Positions 8,298 through 17,368 of a stretch of DNA of 64,000 nucleotides are shown here, piece by piece. Below the pieces are notes generated by a model. It did no database searches. It had not been told where the DNA came from and saw only the letters and a list, made by a program, of their open reading frames with translations. The position numbers and the translations under genes are program-made. The DNA lies in the NCBI RefSeq assembly GCF_014649695.1, contig NZ_BMTN01000004.1, positions 310,001 through 374,000 on the forward strand, read 5' to 3'. Each line of letters opens with the position of its first letter. Position 1 is the first letter of the stretch. This DNA is from Streptomyces kurssanovii (GTDB lineage Bacteria > Actinomycetota > Actinomycetes > Streptomycetales > Streptomycetaceae).

Positions 8298-9851
8298 ATG
8301 ACTCAGCTGGATGCGCGGCCACAGGCCGGAGACACGGTACGGAGCGCCCCCGACGGGGGTGTCCGCACCAAGGGCCTGGGCGGGAACTCCGTCGGCCTCA
8401 TGGGTGGGGCTGTCATCGGCGTCTCGACGGTTGCCCCCGTCTACTGCCTGACCTCGACACTCGGGCCGACCGTCGGCGAGGTCGGACTCCAGATGCCCGC
8501 CATCTTCCTGGCCGGCTTCCTGCCGATGCTGCTCGTCGCCTTCGCGTACCGGGAGCTCAACAAGGCGGTCCCCGACTGCGGCACCTCCTTCACCTGGTCG
8601 GTGAAGGCTTTCGGTCCCAAGATCGGCTGGATGTGCGGCTGGGGACTGCTGGTGGCCACCGTCGTGGTCCTCTCCAACCTCGCCGGTGTGGCCACGTCCT
8701 TCTTCTGGCTCACCGCCGGAGAGATCACGGGCAGTGCCGACGTGGCCGCCCTCGACGGCAACAAGGCCGTCCACATCCTCACCACGCTGGGCTTCGTCGC
8801 CGTCGCGACGGCGATCAGCTACCGGGGCATCACCGCGACCAAATGGGTCCAGTACGCCCTGGTCGGCCTCCAGCTCACCGTCATCGTGATCTTCGCGGCC
8901 ATGGCGATCGCCAAGTCCGGCGAGGTCGCCGGCTCCCTGGACTTCTCCCTGTCCTGGATGAACCCGTTCGGCGTCGAGTCCTTCTCCGCCTTCACCGCGG
9001 GCCTCTCCCTCTCGATCTTCATCTACTGGGGCTGGGACGCCTGTCTGTCCATCAACGAGGAGAGCGTCGGCAGCGCCCGCACCCCGGGCCGCTCCGCCAT
9101 GCTCGCCATGGTCGTCATCGTCGCCTCGTACCTGATGGTCGCCATCGCCGTGCAGATGTACGCCGGCATCGGTGAGAAGGGCACCGGCCTCGGCAACCCG
9201 GAGACCTCGGACAACGTGTTCGCCGTGCTGGCCGACCCGATCATGGGCTCCGGTCTCGGCATCCTGCTCTTCGTCGCGGTCCTCGCATCCGCCGCGGCCA
9301 GCCTGCAGACGACCTTCATCCCGGTCGCCCGCACCGCCCTCGCGATGAGCGCGTACGACGCCATGCCGCCGGCGTTCGCGAAGGTCCACCCCCGCTTCAA
9401 GACCCCCGGGCTCGCCACGGTCGCCGCGGGCGTCGCGACCGGCGTCTTCTACACGGTGATGAGCCTCGTCAGCGAGAACGTCCTCGTCGACACGATCTAC
9501 GCGCTCGGCCTCATGATCTGCTTCTACTACTCGATCACGGCCTTCGCCTGCGTCTGGTTCTTCCGCAAGGAACTGACCCGTTCGACCGGCAACCTGCTGG
9601 TCAAGGGCATCCTCCCCGGCGTCGGCGGCCTGATGCTCACCGCGGTCTTCGGCAAGACCCTCTACGACATGTGGGACCCGGCCTACGGCTCCGGATCCTC
9701 CGTCCTCGGCATGGGCTCGGTCTTCGTCATCGGAGTCGGCCTGCTGGTGCTCGGCTTCTTCCTGATGCTCCTCATGCAGCGCCGCAGCCGGGCCTTCTTC
9801 CGCGGCGAGGTCCTCACCAAGGAGACACCGGCGCTGGAACTGGCCGACTGA
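8298..9851 (+). CDS. APC-superfamily amino acid permease
   Basis: A 517-residue integral membrane protein with about 12 hydrophobic segments. The first segment carries GNSVGLMGGAVIGVSTVAP, the glycine-rich APC helix 1, and YRELNKAVPDCGTSFTW follows helix 2. It is probably a proton-coupled importer of amino acids or amines. The ATG at 8298 is preferred over an in-frame GTG at 8268 because the longer version adds ten non-conserved residues. It lies 280 bp downstream of the amidohydrolase/ALDH pair, so it may import that pathway's substrate (inference). Confidence 0.85.
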   Translation: MTQLDARPQAGDTVRSAPDGGVRTKGLGGNSVGLMGGAVIGVSTVAPVYCLTSTLGPTVGEVGLQMPAIFLAGFLPMLLVAFAYRELNKAVPDCGTSFTWSVKAFGPKIGWMCGWGLLVATVVVLSNLAGVATSFFWLTAGEITGSADVAALDGNKAVHILTTLGFVAVATAISYRGITATKWVQYALVGLQLTVIVIFAAMAIAKSGEVAGSLDFSLSWMNPFGVESFSAFTAGLSLSIFIYWGWDACLSINEESVGSARTPGRSAMLAMVVIVASYLMVAIAVQMYAGIGEKGTGLGNPETSDNVFAVLADPIMGSGLGILLFVAVLASAAASLQTTFIPVARTALAMSAYDAMPPAFAKVHPRFKTPGLATVAAGVATGVFYTVMSLVSENVLVDTIYALGLMICFYYSITAFACVWFFRKELTRSTGNLLVKGILPGVGGLMLTAVFGKTLYDMWDPAYGSGSSVLGMGSVFVIGVGLLVLGFFLMLLMQRRSRAFFRGEVLTKETPALELAD

Positions 9852-9952
9852 GCGGCCCTCTGCCGGGCCTGCGGTGCGTGTCTCTCGCGCCGTCGGCCCG
9901 GCTTTCGGCTGTCCGGGCCCCGCTGTCCGACCCGGGCCCTACAGTCAGCCGC

Positions 9953-10324
9953 ATGACCGAGCCGCTGATCCGAGCCACCGAAGCGGGCGGGAGGTCCCTC
10001 GACGATCCGTCGGAGGTGGCCGTCCACGACCTGCTCGCCGACATGAATCTGTCGCACCCGTTCGTGATCGTCGAGCGGACCGACAGGGAACCGGTGGGCC
10101 AGCACTTCATGCAGGTCCATCTGAACGACGACTTCAGCTACCAGGTCGAATACCGCGAGGGCGGTGACCACCTGCACTTCGAGGCGCACGTGCCGTGGCA
10201 GGGGGACGTCATCGGACCCCAGCCGGTGGCCAAGGTCATCGGCGACTGGATGCGCGGCGGAGACATATGGCGCACGGCGCTGCCGTGGTCCCCGCTCTTC
10301 CCGGCCGGCAAGGACCGCGGGTAG
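9953..10324 (+). CDS. Conserved-looking hypothetical protein
   Basis: A 123-residue soluble protein that I do not recognise. It has no signal peptide or membrane segment. It is rich in aromatic and acidic residues, and the central part alternates like a beta-sheet (HFMQVHLNDDFSYQVEY, then HLHFEAHVPWQ). The C-terminus reads PWSPLFPAGKDRG. Codon use is typical of the region. It is convergent with the VOC gene, leaving about 50 bp of GC-rich terminator-like sequence between them. Confidence 0.6.
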   Translation: MTEPLIRATEAGGRSLDDPSEVAVHDLLADMNLSHPFVIVERTDREPVGQHFMQVHLNDDFSYQVEYREGGDHLHFEAHVPWQGDVIGPQPVAKVIGDWMRGGDIWRTALPWSPLFPAGKDRG

Positions 10325-10376
10325 GGCCGGGGCGGCCACGGCTGCCGGTCCCGGGCCTCGCGGCCGTTGACGCCGT

Positions 10377-10751
10377 TCAGGCCGTGCGTTCGGCGGCCCC
10401 GCGCTCGACGCAGAACTCGTTCCCCTCCGGGTCCGCCAGCGTCACCCAACCCCGGCCGTCCGGCACACGGTGATCGGCGACGAGCGTCGCCCCGAGCGCC
10501 AGCAGACGCTCCACCTCCTCGTCACGGGTGCCTTCCGCCGGCACGATGTCCAGGTGGACGCGGTTCTTCAGCGTCTTCTTCTCGGGGACGGTGACGAACA
10601 GCAGCGCCCCGTTCTTCGACTCGACCAGAGCATCGTCGTCGCCGGGAGCGTCCTCGTCGGAGACCTTCGCATCCAGCACCGCGGCCCAGAAGGTCGCGAG
10701 GCGGTAGGCGTCGGAGGAGTCGATGGTGATGTGGCGCACAATTGATCCCAT
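10377..10751 (-). CDS. VOC-family (glyoxalase/bleomycin-resistance fold) protein
   Basis: A 124-residue protein starting MGSIVRHITIDSSDAYRLA. Two beta-alpha-beta-beta-beta modules are visible; the second holds RVHLDIVPAEG and the end WVTLADPEGNEFCVE, a hallmark of the VOC superfamily. Metal ligands are only partly conserved, so it may be a non-enzymatic binding protein or an isomerase/dioxygenase relative. The start at 10751 is preferred over an upstream in-frame codon at 10784 because the extra residues do not fit the fold. Confidence 0.75.
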   Translation of the reverse strand: MGSIVRHITIDSSDAYRLATFWAAVLDAKVSDEDAPGDDDALVESKNGALLFVTVPEKKTLKNRVHLDIVPAEGTRDEEVERLLALGATLVADHRVPDGRGWVTLADPEGNEFCVERGAAERTA

Positions 10752-10880
10752 GCCCGGAGCGTAGGCCCCGGGGCCGTACCGCACCCGCCGTTTTCCGATG
10801 GGGGGAGGGCGGATAGGGTCGGACGCCGGGCCGCCCGCACCGCCGGCGGCCCGGACATCACTTCGCCGGACCGCGCAGGC

Positions 10881-12398
10881 TCAGCCGCCCAGGAAAACAG
10901 GGTTCGTGAACGCGGCGAGCGCCCCCGGCAGCGGCGGCATCACGGGCGCGTGGCGCACCTCGGCGCGTACGTAGGTGGCGTACCGCGCGGTCGTACGCCA
11001 CTCCACCGTCCCGATCCCCGAGGCGGACAGCGCCGCCGAGTGCAGCACGCCCTGGTCGGTCACGAACCGAACCGTGCAGCCGGGCGCGCCCTCGACCTCC
11101 AGCCGTACCGTCACCGGATCCTTGTCGTCCACGCGGAGCCGCTCGCCGATGCCCGCGTGCCGGCCGCGCCCGCCGGCCGCGGAGAGGCCGAGCGAGACGT
11201 CCTTGGACTCGGCGACGTAACTGCGCCCTGCCTTGATCCCGTCGAGGATCGCCTCGCGGGTCAGGTCGTCCGCGAGGACGACGGTCTGCGGTGTGCCGAC
11301 AAGGTCGGGGTCACGGTGCGCGTCGCTGCTGCCCATGGCGGGTGTCCAGCGCCCGCCGTTGCGGGCGGCGAGCGCGAGGGTGCTGTCCCAGTCGGCGAGC
11401 GACACCTCGTCGTCGGGCGTGTAGGGCCCGTTCCAGACCTCCACCGCGTCGGCCTCCCCGAAGCCGAACTTCCAGTTGCAGCCGATGCAGGTGGCATGCG
11501 GGTGGGCGGGAACCACCAGCCCGCCGGCCCGGCGGATCTCGCGGGCGTAGTGCCCGAAGCGGTTGTCGCGGGCGCGGTAGCGCCAGTCGACGAACGTGCC
11601 CGGATCAGTGCCGAGCGCCACCACGTGCCCGTTGCGGGTCGTGACCTCCTCCCCGAGCAGGATCAGCAGATCGTCCCCGGCCTCCGCCGCCCAGTGGGCG
11701 TGCGCGGAGTGGGTGTTGTGCTCGGACGAGTTGATGAAATCCAGCCCGGCGGCGCGGGCGAGGGCGGCGATCTCGGCGGGGGTGCGCCTGCCGTCCGAGT
11801 ACCACGAGTGGAGATGGCAGTCGCCGCGGTACCAGGCAGGCCCACGGCCCTTGGCCCGCTCGGGCGGGTAGACCGCCTCCGGTGCCGGAGCCTGCTCTCC
11901 GTAGGTCAGCGTGACGGTCACCTCGTACGGCAGGCCCTGCGGCGCCACCGTGTACGGCCCCAGCGCGATGTGCCAGGTGCCGGGGCGGACCGGGCCCGGG
12001 ATGTAGCCGGGGGTCGCCTCGTCCGCCCGGATGAAGAACTCCGTCCGGGCGCCGCCCGACCAGCCGCGGAAGCCGGCACCGCCGAGGGCGGTGCCGCGCT
12101 CGTCGAAGATGCCGATGTCGAGCGCGTTGCCCGCCGTCCCGGCCGGCTGGGCCGGCCGCTCGTACCGGTACGAGACGCGGATCTCCCGCACGCCGCGCGG
12201 CACTTCGACCGGCAGGTACACGTAGTCGGGGGAGCCCGGCGGCAGCGTGCCGCGTACGACCTCCGTCCGCCGGCCGCCGTCGGGCGGCGCGGCGCTCGCG
12301 AAGCTCACGGTCCCGAGCGTAAGCGCGGCGGCGGCCCCCGTCACGAGCAGCCCGCGCCGCGCCATCGCGTGTCCCGCGTGTTCTTCCTCGTTGCACAT
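10881..12398 (-). CDS. Secreted CehA/McbA-family PHP-domain metallohydrolase
   Basis: A 505-residue protein. An N-terminal ARRGLLVTGAAAALTLG resembles a Tat signal peptide. Residues about 40-180 form a beta-rich domain. The PHP domain begins with the metal motif H195-x-H197 (GDCHLHSW) and S-D-G, then SSEHNTHS (226-230), VPAHPHA and GSSDAHRD. The CehA group of this family hydrolyses carbaryl; other members are phosphoesterases. The C-terminal 100 residues look like a beta-sandwich. It lies alone on the minus strand, back to back with an LLM gene, and is probably exported. Confidence 0.8.
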   Translation of the reverse strand: MCNEEEHAGHAMARRGLLVTGAAAALTLGTVSFASAAPPDGGRRTEVVRGTLPPGSPDYVYLPVEVPRGVREIRVSYRYERPAQPAGTAGNALDIGIFDERGTALGGAGFRGWSGGARTEFFIRADEATPGYIPGPVRPGTWHIALGPYTVAPQGLPYEVTVTLTYGEQAPAPEAVYPPERAKGRGPAWYRGDCHLHSWYSDGRRTPAEIAALARAAGLDFINSSEHNTHSAHAHWAAEAGDDLLILLGEEVTTRNGHVVALGTDPGTFVDWRYRARDNRFGHYAREIRRAGGLVVPAHPHATCIGCNWKFGFGEADAVEVWNGPYTPDDEVSLADWDSTLALAARNGGRWTPAMGSSDAHRDPDLVGTPQTVVLADDLTREAILDGIKAGRSYVAESKDVSLGLSAAGGRGRHAGIGERLRVDDKDPVTVRLEVEGAPGCTVRFVTDQGVLHSAALSASGIGTVEWRTTARYATYVRAEVRHAPVMPPLPGALAAFTNPVFLGG

Positions 12399-12557
12399 GC
12401 CGTCGGACTCCCCGGGGTGTCGAAGGGCTTCAGTGACGCAGTCGAACGATGTGCACCCTGGTATTGAGCCGTGAACGGGCGACCAAGGGAAGGGGTTCGA
12501 CGGACGGCGCGGTCATGACCGGAGACGGCGCGGGCCCGTACGGCATACGTTGGGCGC

Positions 12558-13385
12558 ATGCGGATGTCGACCACCATCTTCCTGACCGACGAGACGATCA
12601 GCCCGGTGCGGCTGGCCCGCGAGCTGGAGCAGCGGGGCTTCGCCGGCCTCTACATCCCCGAGCACACCCACATTCCGGTGGAACGGACCACCGGCTACCC
12701 CGCGGGTGGTGAGCTGCCCCGCGAGTACGGCCGCACGCTCGACCCCTTCGTGGCGCTCGCCCAGGCGGCGGCGGTGACGTCGACGCTCGCCCTCGGCACG
12801 GGCATCACCCTGGTCGCGCAGCACGATCCGATCGACCTGGCGAAGCAGATCGCGTCCCTGGACCACGTCTCCGGCGGCCGCTTCACGCTGGGCGTCGGCT
12901 TCGGCTGGAACAAGGAGGAGGCGGCGGACCACGGGGTCGAGTGGTCGACGCGCCGCGAACTCGCACTCGACCGGATGCGTCTGATGCGAGCGCTGTGGGC
13001 ACCGGAACCCACCCCGTACAAGGGCGAGTTCGGATCGGTCCGCCCTTCCTCGGCCTTCCCCAAACCGGCCGGCGGCGCCCCGCGCATCCTGGTCGGCGGC
13101 GCGGCCGGTCCGAAGCTCTTCGCCCACATCACTCAGTACGCGGACGGCTGGCTCCCGATCGGCGGCCGGGGCCTCACGGAGACGATGCCGCGGCTGCGTG
13201 CCGCCTGGGAATCGGCGGGCCGCGACCCGAAGACCCTCCAGGTCGTCCCGTACGCGGTCCGGCCCTCGGCGGGGAAGCTGGCGCACTACGCGGAGCTGGG
13301 CGTGGAGGAGGTCGTCCTCCAACTCCCGCCGGGCGACGAGCCGGAGGTCCTGCGGGCGCTGGACGAGTACGCGCAGTATCTGTAG
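12558..13385 (+). CDS. LLM-class F420-dependent oxidoreductase
   Basis: A 275-residue protein beginning MRMSTTIFLTDETI, with VRLARELEQRGFAGLYIPEHTHIP, then LALGTGITLVAQHDPIDLAKQ, LDHVSGGRFTLGVGFGW and PRILVGGAAG, all typical of TIGR03619-like F420 oxidoreductases. Unlike the LLM genes at 1338 and 3178 it has no CTGACG-N3-CGTCAG operator upstream, so it is probably outside that regulon. It is the third LLM protein in the window. Confidence 0.85.
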   Translation: MRMSTTIFLTDETISPVRLARELEQRGFAGLYIPEHTHIPVERTTGYPAGGELPREYGRTLDPFVALAQAAAVTSTLALGTGITLVAQHDPIDLAKQIASLDHVSGGRFTLGVGFGWNKEEAADHGVEWSTRRELALDRMRLMRALWAPEPTPYKGEFGSVRPSSAFPKPAGGAPRILVGGAAGPKLFAHITQYADGWLPIGGRGLTETMPRLRAAWESAGRDPKTLQVVPYAVRPSAGKLAHYAELGVEEVVLQLPPGDEPEVLRALDEYAQYL

Positions 13386-13403
13386 CGGCCTCGGGAGAGT
13401 CGG

Positions 13404-13826
13404 TCAGACGGTGTACGGATCCCGCACGTCCCGTACTTCGACCTCGTCGACGATGCGCGCGACGGACACGAAGTCGTTGTCGCGATGCAGCACGACCAGG
13501 CCGTGGTGGACCGCCGTTGCACACAGCAGGAGGTCCAGCGGGCCGGCGCTGCGATGCTGCCCTTTCTGAGTGAGCTTGTACTGCGCAGTGTCGACCCATG
13601 ACCATGCACCACCAGGGACCCGGGCGGCCGGGAACATGTCGTGGAGCCTTGTCTCGAGGGCGTCCCGGTGGGCAGGACCGGTCGCCGAGTGGAGAAACTC
13701 GGCTTTGGTGGGTTCGCAGATCAGCACGAGCCCGGACTCGACGAACGGCGCCCATGCTGCCCGTGCCTCCGGTATGCGCAGCAACTCCCACAAGGCGGAC
13801 GTATCGATGAGGAACCGGTGGTTCAC
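13404..13826 (-). CDS. vapC: VapC-like PIN-domain toxin
   Basis: A 140-residue PIN protein with Asp8 in FLIDTSALWELL, Glu44-region acid in TKAEFLHS, Asp in GPLDLLLCATAV and the late HRDNDF. These four acids make the Mg-dependent ribonuclease site of VapC. The GTG at 13826 overlaps the antitoxin stop (GTGA), so the pair is coupled. VapC toxins cut tRNA or rRNA and are held in check by VapB. Confidence 0.85.
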   Translation of the reverse strand: MNHRFLIDTSALWELLRIPEARAAWAPFVESGLVLICEPTKAEFLHSATGPAHRDALETRLHDMFPAARVPGGAWSWVDTAQYKLTQKGQHRSAGPLDLLLCATAVHHGLVVLHRDNDFVSVARIVDEVEVRDVRDPYTV

Positions 13827-14050
13827 TCGCCCCTCCAAGCTCGCTTCCGGGCTTCGTACGCCTTGATGGCCTCGTCGAACTCGCCGCTCTCCGCGCGCTC
13901 GGCAAGATCCTGCATAGCTTCCAGCCTCTTGAGGCGCTGCACATAGTCCAGCAGGGCGCCGTTGATCGTGTCCTTCTTGGTCGTCGTACCCATCAGACGC
14001 ATGGCCTCCGCCAGCACGTCGTCGTCGAGATTGACGTTGGTCATGCTCAT
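13823..14050 (-). CDS. vapB: VapB-like ribbon-helix-helix antitoxin
   Basis: A 75-residue protein starting MSMTNVNLDDDVLAEAMRLM. The N-terminal strand and two helices are a DUF2191-type ribbon-helix-helix DNA-binding domain, and the charged C-terminal helix (EAIKAYEARKRAW) should bind the toxin. The start at 14050 is chosen for the GGAGG a few bases upstream; an in-frame ATG at 14071 lies inside the likely operator. It is cotranscribed with vapC. Confidence 0.8.
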   Translation of the reverse strand: MSMTNVNLDDDVLAEAMRLMGTTTKKDTINGALLDYVQRLKRLEAMQDLAERAESGEFDEAIKAYEARKRAWRGE

Positions 14051-14065
14051 CCGGACCTCCATGTT

Positions 14066-14099
14066 GGTCATGTGGATGACCGGCCCACATTATGTACAT
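14066..14099. promoter_or_regulatory. Likely vapBC operator
   Basis: GGTCAT-GTGG-ATGACC (14066-14081) is a perfect 6-4-6 inverted repeat, followed by the palindrome ATGTACAT (14092-14099), directly upstream of vapB. Ribbon-helix-helix antitoxins usually bind such repeats to autoregulate. Confidence 0.5.
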
Positions 14100-14144
14100 C
14101 CGCCCCCTCCATAGTACGGCCGAGCATCAGGGCGTCACCAGCAG

Positions 14145-15036
14145 TCACGACGCCACGAGGGCGACGGCCGGCGCGCAAGCGCTGCACAGCCCCGGCTCGG
14201 GCGCGCGGAACGCGAGGTCGCAGGCGTCGCACGTCTGGAACGGGTCCGGGCGGGGCGTGCGGGGCGGCCGGGAGCGGTGGTGGCAGTAGCTCCGTCAGCC
14301 GGTGCCGGAGCAGCCCCGCCGGGCGGTGCAGCTCGCCGGCGGGCAGCGCGGCCGTCAGCGTCCGCCGTACCGCGTCGGGCGCGACGCCCCGCTCGAGCCA
14401 GACGTCGACGGCCGGGGCCAGGCGGCCGATGTCCCGCTCGGAGAGCAGCAGCCGGGGATCGTGCCGCCGCAGGTCGGCGAGGAGGGTGGCCGGGACGGGC
14501 CGCGCCGGCGTCGGCGTGGGGTGCGCGGTTGCCGGCCGGGGCCGTGGGCAGGGCTGCTGCGGCAGAGGTACGGGCTCTGGCCCGACGACCGGGTCCGGCA
14601 CGGGCGGCTCGACGGCAGGCGGCGGCGCTTCCCGGACGGGCGCGGTGACGGGCACGGCCTGCCCCGGCACACGGATCCGCATCGCGGGCGGGTTGTTGAA
14701 CGACTCGGTCGTCGTGATCAGCCGCCCGGACGGCAACCGCACCCGCGTGCGCCGCAGATACCCGTACCGCTCCAGCTCGTTGAGCGCGTCCGAGATGCGG
14801 TCCTCGCCCTCGGGGAACCGGTCGGCGAGCTTCTTGACCGAGATCCTGGTCCCGGAGCGCAGCGACTGGATGTGCACGGACAGACCGATCGCGGTCAGCG
14901 AGAGACGGTCGTGCTGGGCGAGGTGGTTGCCGACCACGACGAAGCGGTCGTTGTGCGGCAGGTTGATGTGCCGGATGCCGACCGTGGGAACGGGCGGCGA
15001 CGCGCACAGGGGCGCGTTAAGCTGCGATACAGCCAT
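14145..15036 (-). pseudogene. Helix-turn-helix protein with C-terminal zinc ribbon, apparently frameshifted near its 3' end
   Basis: The first 260 residues from 15036 hold a winged-helix-type DNA-binding region (LSLTAIGLSVHIQSLRSG, then RISVKKLADRFPEGEDRISDALNELERYGYL) and a proline-rich linker. In the primary frame the end degenerates and runs to 14068. Shifting by one base near 14245-14260 gives QTCDACDLAF...GLCSACAP and a stop at 14145, a Cys4 zinc ribbon that looks like the authentic terminus. The lesion is in a C/G run, so a sequencing error is also possible. It is probably a plasmid/element-type regulator. Confidence 0.6.
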
Positions 15037-15480
15037 GTGGAAGGTGTCTCTTCCTCGTTGGTGAGGCCCTCGATCGGGATGCCAGTCCCGGCCGGGGGCC
15101 GCCGCATTTCTGCGGTCGTGTTCTGTTGTCGAGGCTGAGCTTGCACCGCGTCATGGCATATGCGCCAGTTGAGTTGGGATGCGTCACCCGTCCGAGTGAG
15201 CGGGGGTGAGGTTGGGGTGGGGAAGGTTCTTTCCCAGGTTCTTAAAGCCTTTTGAAGCGGGCGGTTCGAGGTCCAGGAGAACCGGGACCGGGGAACCCCC
15301 GATCCGGCTGTACCATGACAAATCGCCCCTAGTGCTCCAGCTGTGGATCGTGATCTTCGTGTCTGGGTTGCGGCTTGTCGCCGGTAATGGCTGTTCTGGG
15401 CCCGGGCTGGTGACGGCGCCGCCAGTCGGACCAGCCGAGCCGGGTGGGCCGCATCGTGGAGGGGGCCGGACATGGATAGG
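15037..15480. other. 444-bp intergenic region without a recognised gene
   Basis: It lies between the start of the HTH gene and the TetR stop, so it should hold the HTH promoter. I see an AT-richer patch around 15236-15256 (GGTTCTTAAAGCCTTTTGAAG) and no credible coding frame or RNA gene. Confidence 0.4.
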
Positions 15481-16044
15481 TCAGGCCTCAGTGAGAGCGG
15501 CGGTGACGATCCGGCCCAGTTGCTCGGCCAGGCCGCCCGGGGAGCGGTTTTGGAGGTACACCGTGGCGAAGACCGGGCCGGCCACCAGGGCATGGACGAG
15601 GTCGATGTCCAGGGATGACGGGAGCTCGCCGCGGGCGACCGCTCGGCCGAGCAGTTCGGCGAGGCCGGCCTGCTGGACGGTGACGAAGGCGTCGTGGAAG
15701 CGAGCGGCGAGCTCCGGCGAACTGCGTACGTCGGCGAGCAGCCCGGGGATCGCGGCGGCGGCCGCCGGGTTGGTGACGTGGTCCACGATCTCCTGGACAA
15801 GCACCGTCAGGTCCCCGAGCAGGCTTCCCGTATCGGGGGGCGGGGGCAGGTCCGCGCTGTGCACGGCTGCTGCGAACACCATCTCCTGCTTCGTCGCATA
15901 GCGCCGGTAGATCGCCGCCTTGCCGATCCGCGCGCGCTCGGCCACGGCGTCCACCGTCAGCCCGGCGTATCCGCTCTCCGCCAGGAGACTGCGGGTGGCG
16001 GTGAGGATCGCTTCGTCGACCCGGCTGTCTCGAGGTCGTCCCAT
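15481..16044 (-). CDS. TetR-family transcriptional repressor
   Basis: A 187-residue protein. The N-terminal HTH spans GYAGLTVDAVAERARIGKAAIYRRYATKQEM (about residues 24-55, consensus for TetR). The remainder is a helical ligand domain (TetR_C_11-like). It is divergent from a small membrane protein gene, with 60 bp between starts holding an inverted repeat at 16069-16090. It very probably represses that gene and itself. The ligand is unknown. Confidence 0.9.
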   Translation of the reverse strand: MGRPRDSRVDEAILTATRSLLAESGYAGLTVDAVAERARIGKAAIYRRYATKQEMVFAAAVHSADLPPPPDTGSLLGDLTVLVQEIVDHVTNPAAAAAIPGLLADVRSSPELAARFHDAFVTVQQAGLAELLGRAVARGELPSSLDIDLVHALVAGPVFATVYLQNRSPGGLAEQLGRIVTAALTEA

Positions 16045-16068
16045 GCGGCCATGTTACGGTACTTGCGG

Positions 16069-16090
16069 TTCCGAAACTCATGGTTTCGAA
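16069..16090. promoter_or_regulatory. Probable TetR operator
   Basis: CGAAAC (16072-16077) and GTTTCG (16083-16088) are perfect inverted half-sites around TCATG, and the flanking TTC/GAA extends the symmetry. It lies exactly between the divergent TetR and membrane-protein genes. Confidence 0.6.
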
Positions 16091-16104
16091 AAGAGGGAGC
16101 GGTG

Positions 16105-16485
16105 ATGGGACGCTGGGCAGGACGGATCCTGATGATCCTGGGAGCGGTGCACCTCATCGTGCTGGGAGTGCAGAACGTCCAGTACGTCGACGAGTGGCTC
16201 ACCGGAGCACTGTGGGGGCTGCCGCGTGACGAGTTCATCCACCCCCGTGGCGCGAACGGTGCGTTCTGGATCTCGATCGGCAGCTTCGCCGTGCCGATGA
16301 TGCTGCTGGGTGCGCTCGTATCCGACCTGGCCCGGCGGAGCATCGCGCTGCCGGCGTCCATCGGCTGGGGGCTGGCGGTGTGGTGCGTGGTGGCGGCGGC
16401 GGTTCTGGAGCCGACGCCGGTGTTGCTGGGGCTGATCCCGGCGGCGCTGCTGATCCGAGGCGCGCGAGCTGTTCGTTCGGCGTGA
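16105..16485 (+). CDS. Small four-helix membrane protein (DUF6463-like)
   Basis: A 126-residue integral membrane protein with hydrophobic segments near residues 5-22, 52-70, 80-98 and 103-118. The N-terminal half carries WGLPRDEFIHPRGANGAFW between the first two segments. Such proteins are regularly found beside TetR repressors in Streptomyces. An AGAGGGAGC site precedes the ATG at 16105. The function is unknown; drug or lipid response is only a guess from TetR control. Confidence 0.75.
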   Translation: MGRWAGRILMILGAVHLIVLGVQNVQYVDEWLTGALWGLPRDEFIHPRGANGAFWISIGSFAVPMMLLGALVSDLARRSIALPASIGWGLAVWCVVAAAVLEPTPVLLGLIPAALLIRGARAVRSA

Positions 16486-16488
16486 GGT

Positions 16489-16531
16489 GCCTTCAGTCCG
16501 GCCCCGGCAAGCTGGGGGCCGGACTGAAGGC
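16489..16531 (+). terminator. Strong hairpin terminator after the membrane protein gene
   Basis: Arms 16489-16505 and 16515-16531 form a perfect 17-bp stem with a 9-nt loop, starting 4 bp after the stop of the membrane protein gene. Confidence 0.8.
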
Positions 16532-16645
16532 CTGTTGCTGCGCGCCTTGATCTTGCTGGTTGGGCCGGTCCAGGAAACGGGTGCGGCCACCGTTGATCAT
16601 CGCGAGTTGTGGACTTACGAAGAGACGGTGGCCGCAGGTCACAGC

Positions 16646-17166
16646 ATGGATCCCGGCCGTTGGCGGGAGGCGTTCGAGGTGGTCATGGGCCGTATCGCGG
16701 GCCGGTTCGCCCGGGTCGAACCCCGTTTGCGGGCCGGGCGGTTGGTACTGGGTCTGTTGTCGGACCTGCCGCGTAAGAACTGCTGGACGATTGCGGAATG
16801 GGCCGGGACTCCGCACGGCATGCAGCACCTGCTGTGCCGAGCGTCCTGGGACGCCGACGCCGTGCGCGATGACGTCCGCGAGTACGTCGTCGAAGATCTC
16901 CATGACGAGGCGGCGGTGCTGGTCGTGGACGAGACCGGCGACGTGAAGAAGGGCACCCATACCGTCGGGGTCCAGCGCCAGTACACCGGCACGCCGGACG
17001 GATCGAGAACTCCCAGGTCGCGGTCTGTCTCGTCTATGCGGGCGGCCGCGGGCACGCGGCGGTGGACCGGGAGCTGTACGTCCCGCGCTCCTGGACTGCC
17101 GACCCCGAGCGATGCCAGGCGGCCGGGCTCGGCGAGGACATTCGATATCCCGCTTCAGTGCGCTGA
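16646..17166 (+). pseudogene. Remnant of an IS701-family transposase
   Basis: The first 110 codons read as an intact IS701-type N-terminus: RWREAFEVVMGRIAGRFARVEP, LGLLSDLPRKNCWTIAEWAG and the first catalytic acid region VLVVDETGDVKKGTHTVGVQRQYTGT. Near 16995 the frame slips by one base; the other frame continues GRIENSQVAVCLVYAGGRGH and then RELYVPRSWTADPERCQ, ending around GLGEDIRY. The C-terminal half with the remaining catalytic residues is missing. A hairpin (16583-16593 with 16625-16635) upstream may be the element's translation-control structure. Confidence 0.8.
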
Positions 17167-17368
17167 ACCGAGGGGGCTCCCGTCCAGCGTCCAGAACGAC
17201 GACGTGAAGCTCATCGCCTACCTGGGGAGGGGGAGTTCTCTCGTCCCACCAGGACGGATGTTTTACCTGGTCGATAAAGCCACTCACTCCGCCCGCTTCG
17301 ACCTTTGCCCCTACCGGGGCCACCGCAGTCACTGTGACATCAAGTTCTTGGTGATCATCAAGTGTCAC
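17150..17368 (-). pseudogene. S1-type RNA-binding domain protein truncated by the IS remnant
   Basis: From the GTG at 17368, preceded by GGAGGGGG, the frame encodes an S1-like OB fold: VTVTAVAPVGAKVEAGGV, then GFIDQVKHP and VGDELHVVVLDAGREPPRFS, ending ALKRDIE. The frame then enters antisense of the transposase remnant near 17150 and reads meaningless sequence. The family is normally a short protein with a few more residues after the SALK-DIE segment, so the native 3' end was probably lost at the insertion. Confidence 0.65.

Noticed and set aside
3490-9389. Two very long minus-strand frames (965 and 1022 codons)
   Set aside because: They mirror strongly conserved plus-strand enzymes and show the low-complexity composition of antisense frames in high-GC DNA.
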